Source: Micractinium sp. NFX-FRZ (Eukaryota > Chlorophyta > Trebouxiophyceae > Chlorellales > Chlorellaceae). Taken from it: a stretch of DNA of 46,475 bases. The position numbers and the translations under genes were made by a program. The stretch's first letter is position 1; each line of letters opens with the position of its first letter. Of this stretch, positions 1 to 10,500 are shown piece by piece. The DNA lies in NCBI GenBank assembly GCA_029339195.1, contig JAPTJF010000477.1, positions 1 through 46,475 of the forward strand. The letters are read 5' to 3'. The notes under the pieces were generated by a model. The model had not been told where the DNA came from. It worked only from the letters and a program-made list of their open reading frames with translations, and did not search any database.

Positions 1-68
1 GCGGCGTGCTGCCCAACATCCACTCCGTGCTGCTGCCCAAGAAGACCGGCAAGAAGGCCGAGGCCTAA
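1..68 (+). CDS. Histone H2A, C-terminal end (partial)
   Basis: Only the last 21 codons are inside the window, read in the frame that begins at base 3 and ending in TAA at 66-68. The encoded tail GVLPNIHSVLLPKKTG followed by KKAEA is the standard end of histone H2A, the part that follows the C-terminal docking domain of the nucleosomal core protein. The gene enters from the left edge, so its start and any introns are unseen. A histone-type stem-loop lies 37 bases past the stop. An almost identical H2A end lies inverted at the far right of the window; the two differ in the last alanine codon (GCC here, GCA there). Confidence 0.93.
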   Translation, partial: GVLPNIHSVLLPKKTGKKAEA

Positions 69-105
69 GCGCCCAGCGCCCCTCTCCATCCTCCACAAAC
101 CCAAC

Positions 106-123
106 TGGTGTTATTCAACACCA
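106..123 (+). terminator. Histone mRNA 3' stem-loop
   Basis: TGGTGTT (106-112), loop ATTC (113-116) and AACACCA (117-123) form a perfect 7-bp stem with a 4-base loop. The core six-pair stem, four-base loop and following ACC-rich bases match the shape of replication-dependent histone mRNA ends bound by stem-loop binding protein. The same 18 bases recur downstream of the right-hand H2A gene. A purine-rich stretch, GGAAAGCAACC, follows about 10 bases later in both copies. Confidence 0.85.
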
Positions 124-257
124 CCCCCTTTGCTGGAAAGCAACCTGCCCGCTGCCCCTGCTATGGTCTGTTGACTCGGTGCCTGTGCTGTGTCTGCAAG
201 ATGGCCCCCTCGTGCTGTTGGCGTGTGCTGCCTGCCTTTTGCTGCTCCTGTGGAAGG

Positions 258-262
258 TTACA
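258..262 (-). terminator. TGTAA poly(A) signal for the PPAT gene
   Basis: TTACA on the + strand reads TGTAA on the minus strand, the usual green-algal poly(A) signal. It lies about 280 bases past the stop of the minus-strand adenylyltransferase and inside the conserved H2A flank. The same motif recurs at the equivalent place in the right-hand copy. Confidence 0.55.
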
Positions 263-539
263 GGAGTACAGCCGACCAGTGCAGACTCAGTGTTCACGGT
301 CATGTTGGCACTTGGCCAGCATTGGCACTTGACCATGAGTGGATGCCCTGAGGAAGCACCGGGTAGAGCAGCAGCGCCGCCGGCGGTGCGCGTGCATCAG
401 CAGTGCTGGGCCTCCGCAGTCCCGAACAGCGCGCCTGCACCGCCCTACCCGGCAAGGCGTACCCTACCCGGCAAGACATAAAGTGTGTGCATGAGCTACA
501 GGCTGATCAGCTGAGTGGTGTGGCATCTTGCCCCGTGCC

Positions 540-2613
540 TCAGCGCGGCCGTGGGCTGGCGCTGCGGGGTGAGCCGCCCCCCGCAGACGCCGCATCCTCC
601 TCCCTCAGATCAGTTGAGGACAGCTTGGCTGCCCGGCGGGAAGAGTAGATGAGGCCAATGACCACGATGGACAGTGAGGGGAAGCCCAGGCCAGCGCGCA
701 CCTGGCGGGGGGAGGAAGGGAGGTGGACGGTGGGGAGTCTGAAGGCGGGCGTTTATTTTTTTATATTTTGAGGAGTGTGCATGTGTGTGTGGTGTGGTGG
801 GGTGGGGTGGGCACTGATGCCAGTGGCCCGAGTTGCAGCACGGGTGCAGCGCCCCTGGTCCACCCCTGCAGGCCCCGCTCCCACCTGCCCCCTCCCCGCC
901 CAGCCCTGCACGGCACCGGCCGCCACACCTTGTTGATGGCGTGCGCCCCAGGCACTGTCTCCTCTGACACGACAATGGCATCGAACTCGGGGTCGGTTGC
1001 ACAGATGGGCGGCTCCTGCAGTGGGTGGGGCCAGCCCAGGCAGCCGAAGCAACAGCACGCATGAGCAGGGCATTGCCAGGCGGGCAGGCATGGTAAGAGG
1101 GTGACGCCGCAGCACCAAGAGCCGGCACGGCGGCAGTGCACCATCAGCAATGCGCACACCTGCGCTGCCCGCCCCTGCCCCTCTGCTCTCACCGCATCCC
1201 AACCCACGGCTCTCTGCACTGCTTCCCCGCACCGCGCAGCCACCCCCAGCCCCCCAGTCCAGCAGGCCTCCCAACCTCCCCAGCACCTCGCTCACGTTTG
1301 GGTCGCTGAGCGGCCCCGCCGTCACCTCCGCCCCCGGGTTGACCATCTGCATGTAGCCCACAGCTGCCGCCAGGCGCTCGTCATACGGCTCCAGCAGGTC
1401 CTTGTTCTTCTTGGAGGCCAGCAGGGCATCGGCTGCAGGAGCAGGCAGGCAGGGGGGCAGGCGGGGAGGGCAGCGGCAGGGTTTGGGGCGGTGCGGCAGA
1501 GTCTGCACCCCCTGGGTGCTGCTGGCGACGGGCCCCTGCCCAGTGGGTGCCGGCAGCAAGGCCCGCCCTCATGCCTTCAGCAGCGCCTCACCACCCACCC
1601 AGCCTCGCTGTGACCGCCGCCACCTCACCTATACACACACACACATTTGTGATCAAATGCCATCCCCACCATGCCCCCCCCCCCAGCCCACCCCCCCACC
1701 CTCACCTGTGATCCCCACAAAGATCTGGCGCCGGCTGACCAGCGCAGTGGCGGCCAGCAGCAGGCGGTGCCCCGCGTGCAGCCGGTCAAAGGTGCCCCCC
1801 ACCGCCACCCGGTTGAACACAAGCGGCCCCTGCCAGCCGCCGATGACGCGGGAGCAGGGGCGTGGCGCTGGTGCCGGCTCTGGTGCTGCCGCCTCGCTGC
1901 CGCTGCCATCTGCTTGCTGCTGCGGTGGCTGCTGCTGCTGCTGCGCTGCCCCTTGCTGCCCCGCCGACGCCTGCGCCGCGGCCGCCGCCTCGTGGCCGGC
2001 GGTGAGCGTGAGGCTGAGGCTGGGCAGGCCCGCAGCCTGGCGTGCAGCGTTCAGCTCGTCTAAAAGCTGCCTGCACTCTGCTGCATGCTCTGCTGCCGCC
2101 ACCATTTCCTCTGCATCTGTCAGGCTGCCCGCCACCCGCTCAGGTGTCCACCCAAGGTAGGGCAGCAGCGGGAAGACATCGCAGCGTGGCATGCCGTGCG
2201 CAGCCGGCTCCAGGCACAGTGTGATTAAGTCCAGCGTGGACAGCGTGGGGGGGCTGCCGGCTGCTGGCCCTGCGGCAGGGCGGAGCGGCAAGCGCGGCAG
2301 GCGGGGCAGGCAGGCGGCTGGGTCGGTGCAATGGTCGGCAGCCGGGATGCGGCAACCTGCGCCCTGCTTCGGTCGCAGTGCCACCTGTGCGCCTCCACAA
2401 CCTGTCCCGCCGCCTGCAGCCTGCCATCACCCACCTACCCGTGCAATGCAGGTAGACGGCACCCTTGCTGGTGCGCATCGCATAGTCCAGCAGGGCCGCC
2501 TCCTCCCCCGCCCGCTCCAGCTGCAGGGGCACCAGCACCGATCCAGGCATCCCCTGCAGCTCAGGGGATGGAGCAGGAGCTTTGAGGGTGAGGTCGGAAT
2601 GTAAGCCGTCCAT
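540..2613 (-). CDS. Phosphopantetheine adenylyltransferase (PPAT)
   Basis: Five exons: 2613-2439, 2269-1706, 1432-1296, 1015-929 and 701-540, giving 374 residues. The family transfers AMP from ATP to 4'-phosphopantetheine, forming dephospho-CoA, the fourth step of CoA synthesis. The nucleotidyltransferase core is clear: GGTFDRLHAGH at residues 216-226 holds the HxGH motif, EAIV-type DAIVVSEET follows, and KLSSTDLR near 347-354 is the C-terminal ISSTxxR-like motif. About 210 residues precede the core, including a Gln-rich insert near 190, so the protein is far longer than plant PPAT (about 180) and nearer to fungal and animal forms with N-terminal extensions. The ATG is directly preceded by an in-frame TGA. 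The function call is strong; the role of the N-terminal part is unknown. Confidence 0.88.
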
Positions 2614-3228
2614 TCAGAAGGCGAGCAGACGGGTTTGGTAGCACAGCGGTGGTGGCGGCGGTGGCACTACCGGCAGCCTGCCGCAGTCCCGGTTCGGCCA
2701 CCACTGCAGCTTCCCTCCACCCTCGCATGTTGGCGCACCTGCATTGCTGGCCGCCTCTGCTGAACGGTGTCGTGGGAGTGCGGGCGAGCTTGAGGGCGGA
2801 CAGCGGCAGGTGTGCGCACCGGGACGTGCATGCCAATTGAGATTACCGCGGCAGAATGAGGCTGGAGTGCGATGGCAGGAAGCTTGGCGTCGGTGCCAGC
2901 TGGACGCTCCAAAATGAAAACATGCGCCAATGCAGCTTCCTAGCCCGCTCTACATTGTTGCGTTGCTCGCGCAGTCCACAAAGACTATTGGCGACCGTGC
3001 TTTTGACAGTCGGAGACGTCCGCAGGTCGTTGAACAGCCGACCATCACTTCTCCAAGCCCACAGCAGCAGCCTCACCGCCCCCGCAGGTGAGCGCAGCCT
3101 TTGCCGTAGCCAAGCTCTGCTGCTGTCGCCGTTCAAATGCCGCCGCCGCCACCGCCGCCACCGTCACTTCCGCCCACCTCCACGCTTGGAATTAAATGCT
3201 TTCCGGGTTCCTTTGCAGGCCCTGCACT
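2614..3228. promoter_or_regulatory. Divergent promoter region between PPAT and HAT1
   Basis: The 615 bases between the two divergently read start codons hold no credible coding exon. The middle part is less GC-rich than the genes. The right half contains the untranslated leader of HAT1 and an intron within it. No TATA box or other named element could be identified with confidence. Confidence 0.5.
3088..3218 (+). other. Probable 5' UTR intron of HAT1
   Basis: A strong donor (CCGCAG then GTGAGC) at 3087/3088 and a strong acceptor (CCTTTGCAG) ending at 3218 bracket 131 bases, leaving ten bases before the HAT1 ATG. Joining the flanks in the frame open upstream does not give the HAT1 frame, so this is best read as a leader intron and not as missing N-terminal coding sequence. 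Confidence 0.55.
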
Positions 3229-6200
3229 ATGGAGCCCTTTGCCAAGAGGCCGCGTGTGGAGGGCCCGGGGTCGGATGCGGTGCAAGGGGAGGAGGCCATC
3301 ACTTTCCACCTGATCAAGAAGGACCCCAAAGATGGGGCGGCGGTGCTGGACGAGCGGGGGCACTTCCCGCCAGACATGACGCACCAGTGAGCTGTTGGGT
3401 GGGGGGTGGGGCTGCACTATGGTGTGGGAATCAGCAAGACAATGCAAGCCAGGCGCAAGCTGTTGCATGCACACTTCCTCCCGAGGAGTTTGCGCTTTGC
3501 CAGCACCGCCTGCTGCTCAATGGTGCAAAGCGTCACGCCATGGCGTACCGACGTCTGCGCACCCGCCTCCGCCTGGCCCTGTTTACCGCAACTGCTAAGT
3601 GCGATGTGCACCCTCCCCCTCCCGGCCTCCTCCTGCCTCTCCAGGCTGTTTGGTGAGAAGGAGGAGATAGTGGGGTACGACGGCCTGTCCATCGACATCT
3701 GGCTCTCGCCCCTCTTCCAGGCAAGCCTGCACACATGCACAGACACCCACCCAGCCGCCCTGCAGCAGCGGCACAGCCTTTTTGCGCGCAAGGGGCCAGG
3801 CTCCCTGGCATCTCTGCTGCAATAACACCGCACCCGTGCCCCGTGCCTGCACCTCCCTCCAACTCCCAACCGCCTCAATGTCACCTCTGCCCGCCACCCG
3901 CCTGCTGCAGGCCTTTGTGGACGTCAAGTATGCTGGCAAGGGGCCTGGGGCCACGGACCTGAAGGCGCCCTTTCAGGAGGCCTTCCCTTCTGGGTTCTTT
4001 GAAGACAAGGCTTCCTTTGACAAGGCGCTGCAGGTGCCCACCCCTCCCAGTTGCTGCCTCGTTCGTGGGCACTTGTGTTCTGGGTGTGTGTGGGGTCAAG
4101 AGGACGGCTGCGGAAGTGTGTGTGTTCTCATTTGTCTCAGGTAGGGTGCGCGCGAGCAATGCGCTGGGTGTTGGGAGAAATGGCGGCCGTGCAGGTGCGA
4201 AGGGGAATGCAAGGCTCCGGTGGCTACAGGTCCGTGCAGCTGCGCTGTGCTGCGGTGGTGTCAAACCACAGGCCCCCGCCCTGCCCCGCCCTTCTCACCG
4301 CTCTCACCGGTGGTTCCCACCGCCACCACATGCCTGCTCTGGCCACCTTCTGCACCCATGCGCTGCCCACCCTTCATTTTGTGTTCGCTTGTGCCTGCTC
4401 TGCCCTGCGCCCCTCAGCCCTCCCTGGCCTGGCTTGCAGGGGTAGCCGGCGCCAAACATGGCCTGTCCCTCTCCCACCCTGACCACCCTGACTACGCTGC
4501 GCCATTCTTCTGACGCTGCTGCCTTGCCACCCTGCCCACCCTGCCCCACGCTTTCCGACACTGCTGCCTGCCGCCCTGCCACGCCTGCCACCCTGCAGGC
4601 GGAGCCGGCGCTGGAGCTGAGCTGCCTGGGCCAGGAGGTCGCCAGCCAGCAGGCGGGGGAGGACTCCACCGTCAAGGTGTTCCGCTCGCACCTGGCCGCA
4701 GCAGACCCCAAGCTCAAGGTGTGAGGGTGTGTGGAGTAGGCAAACAAGCAGGGAGCGGGACGGGGGGGTGAGGCGGGTGGCACGGTCAGATTTAGCAGGG
4801 GCAGCCTGGCGGCTGCAGGAGCTGAGGAGGGTGCAGCATCTCCTGGCCGGCAGCACCCAATGTTAACAAACATTCCGCCCACCAACCGCTGCCCGCCCCC
4901 TGCCCCGTTCTCCCCGCCTGCAGGAGCTGCACATGCGGCTGCAGCCGCTGCTGCTCTTCTTTGTGGACGCCAGCTCACCCATTGACCAGGGGGACGAGGG
5001 GTGGCACCTGTTCACGGCGGTGCAGCAGGGCCCGCAGGGGGCGGAGGTGCTGGGCTATGCCACTGCATACCGGTGAGGCCGAGTGGCCCGTGCGCTGTGG
5101 CAAGGGTGTGGGAAGAGGTGGGGCGGAAGGACCGCATTGCAGCAGTCAAGGCGGCAGGCAGGCAGGCAGGCAGGCAGGGGCAGGCGACTGGGCACGTGTT
5201 AAAGCTCACCACCGCCACCACCACATGCACACATGCATGCATGCACGCGCGCTGACACTTGCCGTCCCTGCCTGCTGCCTCCATGTTCTTCTCAGCTTCT
5301 ATCACTACCCAGCGGGCAGCAGGCTGCGGCTGGCTCAGATCCTGGTGCTGCCGCCTCACCAGGGGCGCGGCGTGGGCGCCCTGCTGCTGGGCGCTGTGCA
5401 GGGGCTGGCAGACGAGCTGGACGCATGTGACCTGGCGGTGAGCTGAGCTGGCAGCCGGGGGCGCTGGCTTGTCGCTGACCGTCTGCCGCCGCTGCTGCTG
5501 CTGACGCCTGTTACCAGCTCTTCGCCATGCTGGCCAACCTGCCCTGCCCACCCCCCGCTGCAGCACTCCCAGTTGCACAGCTGGCCCGCCTTGTCCTCTT
5601 CAGCCCACCTCTGCACCACCCCTCCTTGCATCCCTCTGGGCCACAACTTACTGTATCGAGCCGGCAGAGGAGTTGACGCCCATGTGGTGATGCACTGCCC
5701 TCTGGGATTTTTCGCACACATCACCTCCCCATCTCCCCTCCCTGCAGTTTGAGGACCCGGCAGAGGGGCTGCAGTCCCTGCGCACCTTTTTGGATGTGAG
5801 GCGCGCCCTGGCGCTGGACTGGGCCCAGGCGGCTGCTGCAGAGCGCATCGCAGCGCTGGCAGGCGATAAGGGCAAGGGAAAGGTGGCGGCGGAACCCGCG
5901 GCCGCGGCTGCCAACGGCAGCGCCGGCGGCAAGGCGGCGCGCATGGCAGTGGCGCAGCACCCGCTGTCGCCGCCGGCAGAAGTGCTGGAGCGGCTGCGGC
6001 GAGAGCTGCGGCTTTCCAAGCTGCAGGTAAGGGGCGCAGCAGGCATAGCGGTGGCGCGTTGACTGCCTTTGGGCCCCATGCCACACGGTCCTCCAATGCA
6101 ACCCTTCCATAAGATAAGCCGACAAAACTGTGCAAGCTGCAGCTGACGTTCAGCTGAGCTACTCGTTCATTCGCCGTGCATTGCTGCAGGCGGCTGTTGT

Positions 6201-6887
6201 GTGGCGCGTGCTGCTGCTGGTGGTGGGCCAAGCAGAGGAGCCGGTGGCCCTCGGGGTGGAGAGCCTCATTCGGCAGCAGATTGCGGCTCAAGGATCCGAG
6301 GCCAAGGGCGATGCCCAGGGTGGGTAGGGCGGGGTGGGGCGGGGGAGGGCGAGGGGCACGGAGGGCAGGTACCCTTGGGGGGAGGCGAGGTGGGGAATGG
6401 AAGCAGTGCGAGGGAGGGTACATGCGCCAGGCATGCAGTCGCCCAGGCAAGTGTGTCGCTGCCGGCTCGCGCCCGCAGCGGCCCTGCTCTTCGCCTCCTC
6501 CCCTCCCCTGCCTCTGCGCTGGGCCAACCTCTGCCCTCTTTTGCTGGCTCTGCTCCGCCCTGCGCGTCTTTGCACGCTCTGCTAGGCCCGGGGCAATCGC
6601 ATTCACACCGCCCCCTGCCACCCCACCCGCCCGCCCTCCGGCCTGCGCCCTCTCCAGGCAAGAGCGTGCAGGAGACGGACAAGGGCTTCGTGATGTTCCG
6701 GGGCGCCAGCCGGGTGAAGAGCGAGGTGCCGCTGCTGCCAGTGGAGGAGCAGAGCGTGGAGCAGCAGGCGGAGGCGGTGGAGGAGGCCACCGGGGCGGCG
6801 CTGGAGGCGGCGGCGGCGGTGGCCGGCAAGTTTCTGGGCGGCGAGGACGAGGAGGAGGAGGAGGGCAGCGAAAGCGAGGAGGAGTGA
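3229..6887 (+). CDS. HAT1: Histone acetyltransferase type B catalytic subunit (HAT1)
   Basis: Nine exons: 3229-3386, 3645-3720, 3911-4033, 4599-4718, 4924-5072, 5296-5437, 5748-6026, 6190-6319 and 6658-6887, giving 468 residues, about the length of plant homologues. Type B HATs acetylate newly made histone H4 at K5 and K12 before nuclear deposition. The N-terminal HAT1 domain runs from about residue 20 (AITFHLIKKD). The acetyl-CoA loop is PPHQGRGVGALLLGAV near 228-243, the Q/RxxGxG pattern of the GNAT fold. FEDPAEG at 257-263 carries the acidic EDP motif that includes the catalytic glutamate. The tail is a long Glu/Asp run. Intron 2 is of the GC-AG type (CAG then GCAAGC at 3721), forced by homology on both sides. 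The gene converges with KIN17. Confidence 0.92.
5153..5177. repeat. (GGCA)n simple repeat in HAT1 intron 5
   Basis: About six perfect tetranucleotide units lie inside the intron between exons 5 and 6. It is an ordinary slippage-prone tract. Confidence 0.8.
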
Positions 6888-7113
6888 AACTCCCGCGGTG
6901 CTCGGAAGGCCTGGGAGGGGAGTGGGCAGAGGTGCAGGGGCATGTGTGGGCTAGCCAGCCGCTCAGTAGAGGAAGGTGCTGTTGGTTCACCGCCTGCCAC
7001 ACACACTCGCGCCTCCCTTGCCCCCTGCTCGTGACCAGCAAGTCCTGAGCACTTCACGGCGTGCCACCGCTGCGGGCCGCCTCGCCTGCTGCCAATCCGC
7101 ATGTTGCTGCCTC

Positions 7114-7118
7114 TGTAA
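7114..7118 (+). terminator. TGTAA poly(A) signal for HAT1
   Basis: TGTAA followed by C lies about 227 bases past the HAT1 stop, a typical spacing for green-algal mRNA ends. The 631-base gap between HAT1 and the convergent KIN17 gene otherwise shows only probable 3' UTR; no matching signal for KIN17 was seen. Confidence 0.55.
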
Positions 7119-7518
7119 CAGATGTACCCCACTCTCGACTCTGCACTAGGTGCTGGTGGCATGTGCATGTGTACACGCAAGTACAGCAGAATTGGTGGCA
7201 ATAACACGGGAGGTTCAACACCACGTACAAGGCATAGCTCATCTGAGCGGCTGCAGGCAGGGGCAGGTGGGTCGGCAGCAAGGCATGCCACAGGCAATGT
7301 GCTGGGCGGGCAGTAGCTGGCTGAGAAGGTTGAGGAAGGCAGGCGCGCAGCTGGGTGCGCTGGGCACCTGCCACGCTGCCGCCGCCGCTGGCCCTGCAGC
7401 GGGGTGCAGGTGCGGGCCGCCGTGCAGCTTTGCCAGGCCTGGGCCAGCAGCTTGCGCTGAAGATAAAGGGCCTGTCGTGAGCAGCGCTGGCCCACACACC
7501 CCCACAGCAGTCTTCTCT

Positions 7519-10500
7519 CTACTTGAACGTGCCCTGCCACCGGCTGAAGTCCTCGTAATCCAGCCACACGCTGCGTCCGTCGTGTGCGCCGCCCCGCAGC
7601 TTCACCTCCGCCTGCGGGGCATCCACGGCGTCAGGGAGAAGAGGTGTGAGGAACTAGAGACGCGAAGGAGGGCACAGGAGCCACGGATGGCCCCCCCTGA
7701 TACTGCTTTGCATGCGCATGGCGGCAAAGAAAGCTTTACCCCCACCCACCACGCCCCTCACCCATGCAGCCTCCCAACAAACAAGTGCTTCCAACAAACA
7801 AGTGCTTCCAACAAACAAGTGCTAATTCAAGGTTCGGGCCTCCCAACACCCCACATCCCGCCCACCTGGAACCGCTTGGTGTCAATGCCCAGCAGCGTGC
7901 CCCGGCTGCCGCGGTAGGGCCCGTTGAGCACCTGCACGCTGCCGCCCGGCTGGGGCACCACCGTCTCCAGCTCGTCCTGGTCCACCTGCGTGGGGGGAAA
8001 GGCAGGGTAGGGGGGAAGGGAAGTCTTGAAAGGGCAGGAAGAGAGGCAGGGCAGGGAGGAAGGGAGCTGGTCGGGGCGTTGAAGGGTGCAGGAACAGAGG
8101 CAGCAGGAAGCGTTTGGTTGGGGCAGCACCGTCTTCGGCTCGTCCTGACCCACCTGCCAGGGCAGTGGTGCGCAGGGGTTGGCAGAAAGAGTGCGCAAGT
8201 GCTGGTGCGCCAAAGCGCCGGGGCTGGCAGAGGAGGCAGGCGGGGCGCGCTCCACCCCACCAACGCACCAGCACACCCACCCCAACCCAGTGAGGCCCAC
8301 TCCCCCACCACCCCCACAAGCACCCACCCCAACCATTGGGGTGCGCTCGTCCCACCACCACACCAGCAACCCCACCCTGCCGCACCTGCAACACATCTCC
8401 CGAGTCTGTCATCTCCACCTCTGCCCGGTACTTTTCAATCACCCGCAGCACCACCCCCTTCTGCTTGTAGTAGTCGGTGAGCTTCTTGGCCATGACCTGG
8501 GGAGACGGGTGGGCATGCGGGGTGGGGGCAGGTAGGGTTGGGATGTGTGCCGGATACAGGTGGCAGCTTCTGGGGGCAGGCAGACAGAGCACACGCGATG
8601 CAAGCAGAACCCTCAATGCTTGGGCGCAAATACGTCGAACGCAAACTCGCAAACCTCAGCGCAGCACAGCACAGAACAGCACAGCGCCCTTGACGCCCCA
8701 CCTTGACCACAATCCCCGGCGCTAGCCAGTGGTCTAGCCGCTGCGATGCTGCCGTTCGCGCCGCGTCCGACGCCGCCTGCGCCTGCTTCGCTGCTCGGTC
8801 CTGCGTCCACGTGCGGCATGGGTGGGGAGATTGAGAGTGCACAACCAAAAGAGGCATTCGCACACAAAGCAACCCAAGTTCACAAATATCCACCCCTCAC
8901 CCACACCTTCACATCAGCCCCTCCCGCTTGCTCTTCCTGACACCCCCCGGTCCGGCACACCCAACTCGTAATTTGCAGGCACACCACTTCCTCCACCCCA
9001 CCTTCCCTCAATTCCTCCCGCACAGGATGCGCACCCCTCCCACCCACCAGCCCCCACAGAACAGAGAGCTCACCGCCACCCACACACCTTCTCCATCAAC
9101 TCCTCAATCTTGCTCTTCTTGCCGCCCCGCCCCGCCGCCCCCGCCCCCGCGCCGCCCCCCGCCTCCTCCTCCTCCAATGCCAGCACCGCCCGCCCGCTGC
9201 GCTCTCGCTGCTGCTCCCGCTGTTGCTCCGCGCCGCCGCCGCCGCGCCCGGCCGCCAGCTGAAAGCCCAGCGGGGCCTCCAGCTCCTCTCGCCGCAGCTC
9301 CGTGGTGCCTGCACCAGCACCGCTGCCGCCCTCGCCCTCGCCAGCGTCCCCGCCGTCGGCTGTGCGCGCCATCTTCTGCGCCCGCTCAATCTGCTCCTGC
9401 ACTCCTCAACGGCACAAATGCAAGGTGTTGTCGACCACTGTTGGGGCGCAGGGAGCAGGGTGCCAAAACCGGTGGGTCAAGTACTGTGCGCTGCTCGGGC
9501 CGCCTCCCATGCCCGCGCCCACCACCCCTGCGCCAGCTGAACCCGCCTCCGTGCCTGCTGCATGCACTGGTGCCCCTCTGCCTCCTGCAACCTGGGGCCA
9601 CCTGGGGCCACCATGGCAAGCCCCTACCAGCAGGCGACAACCTGCCTCCCGCCATGGTGCCTCTGCCCCCTACCTGCAGCATGCGCTGGTGCCGCTCCTC
9701 CTCCGCCTGCTCTGAGCGGTCGCGCTTGGCGCGCTTCTGACCCGCTATCTCCTGCACAGGGCGGGGCGGGGGCGAGGCGGGGATGCAAGTCCAGGAACAA
9801 GGCCGGCAATGCAAGAGGGGGGCAGGTGCAAGGCAAGAGCAAGCCACCACTGCCTGTTTGACCATCCACCACGATTTCCCAACCACAGCAAGCCACCGAG
9901 CCCATTTTCCACATCAGCCTGCCTCTGGCAGGCACACGCTGCCCCGCCCACCACCCCACCCACATCCACTGCATCCCTGTGCTTTAACGTGATGCATCAC
10001 TCCCCTCCATTTGACCCAAGACCACGCGCTGGCGGACCCTCTTGGATGCGCATGATGTGATCCCATCTCAGACGGCACAGCGCCCCCGCCTCCAACACAA
10101 AATGAGCGGGACGAACCAGACCTTGGGCGCACAGTACAAGCTGTACACGAGAGACGCCACCTTGCACAGCAGTACCACGCACCTCCATTTCGTCCTTGTG
10201 CACCAGCGTGATGAACCAGCCCTTGGGCGTCTCCTCCACCTTGCACAGCCCGGTGCGCCCCAGATACTTTACAAACTCGGTCAGCGTGTACCACTTGGTG
10301 CTGTTCATGTGCACGTGGTACCTGCGCAGGAGGCAAGGGGCCAGAGGGAGGGTCGGTCGGCCACTCAAAAGTGTGCACAAAAGTGGTCGGCATGTACACC
10401 TTGATGGAGTTCGCGGCACGCGGGGCCTGAAGATGAAAGGGGAGGGAGGGAGGAAGGGATGAGAGCAGCCATGTGCACCCTCGAAGAAAGTGGGCAACTG

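Larger units (their letters stand above)
69..330 (+). repeat. Conserved H2A 3' flank, left copy of an inverted pair
   Basis: From just upstream of the stem-loop to roughly base 330, this sequence matches the flank of the right-hand H2A gene in reverse orientation (about 46140-46398). Shared blocks include the stem-loop, GGAAAGCAACCTGCC, GCTGCCTGCC, GGAAGGTTACA and CAGCCGA, with substitutions and small indels between them. The similarity goes well beyond what stem-loop processing needs and points to gene duplication or gene conversion between the H2A copies. The rest of the gap up to base 539 shows nothing else and probably holds the 3' UTR of the convergent gene. Confidence 0.75.

Noticed and set aside
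108..332. Short + strand frame starting MLFNTTP after the left H2A gene, with a matching frame (also MLFNTTP) after the right H2A gene
   Set aside because: Both begin inside the histone stem-loop and lie in the duplicated 3' flank; after the shared start the residues diverge through indels, so the similarity is explained by the nucleotide duplication and not by a conserved peptide.
5356..7041. 561-codon minus-strand open frame opposite HAT1
   Set aside because: It covers exons and introns of HAT1 alike and is Pro/Ala/Arg-rich, typical of antisense frames in GC-rich DNA; HAT1 on the + strand has clear family motifs.
7774..7823. Three direct repeats considered as a CRISPR-like array
   Set aside because: The units are adjacent without spacers and sit in a nuclear intron; simple tandem duplication.
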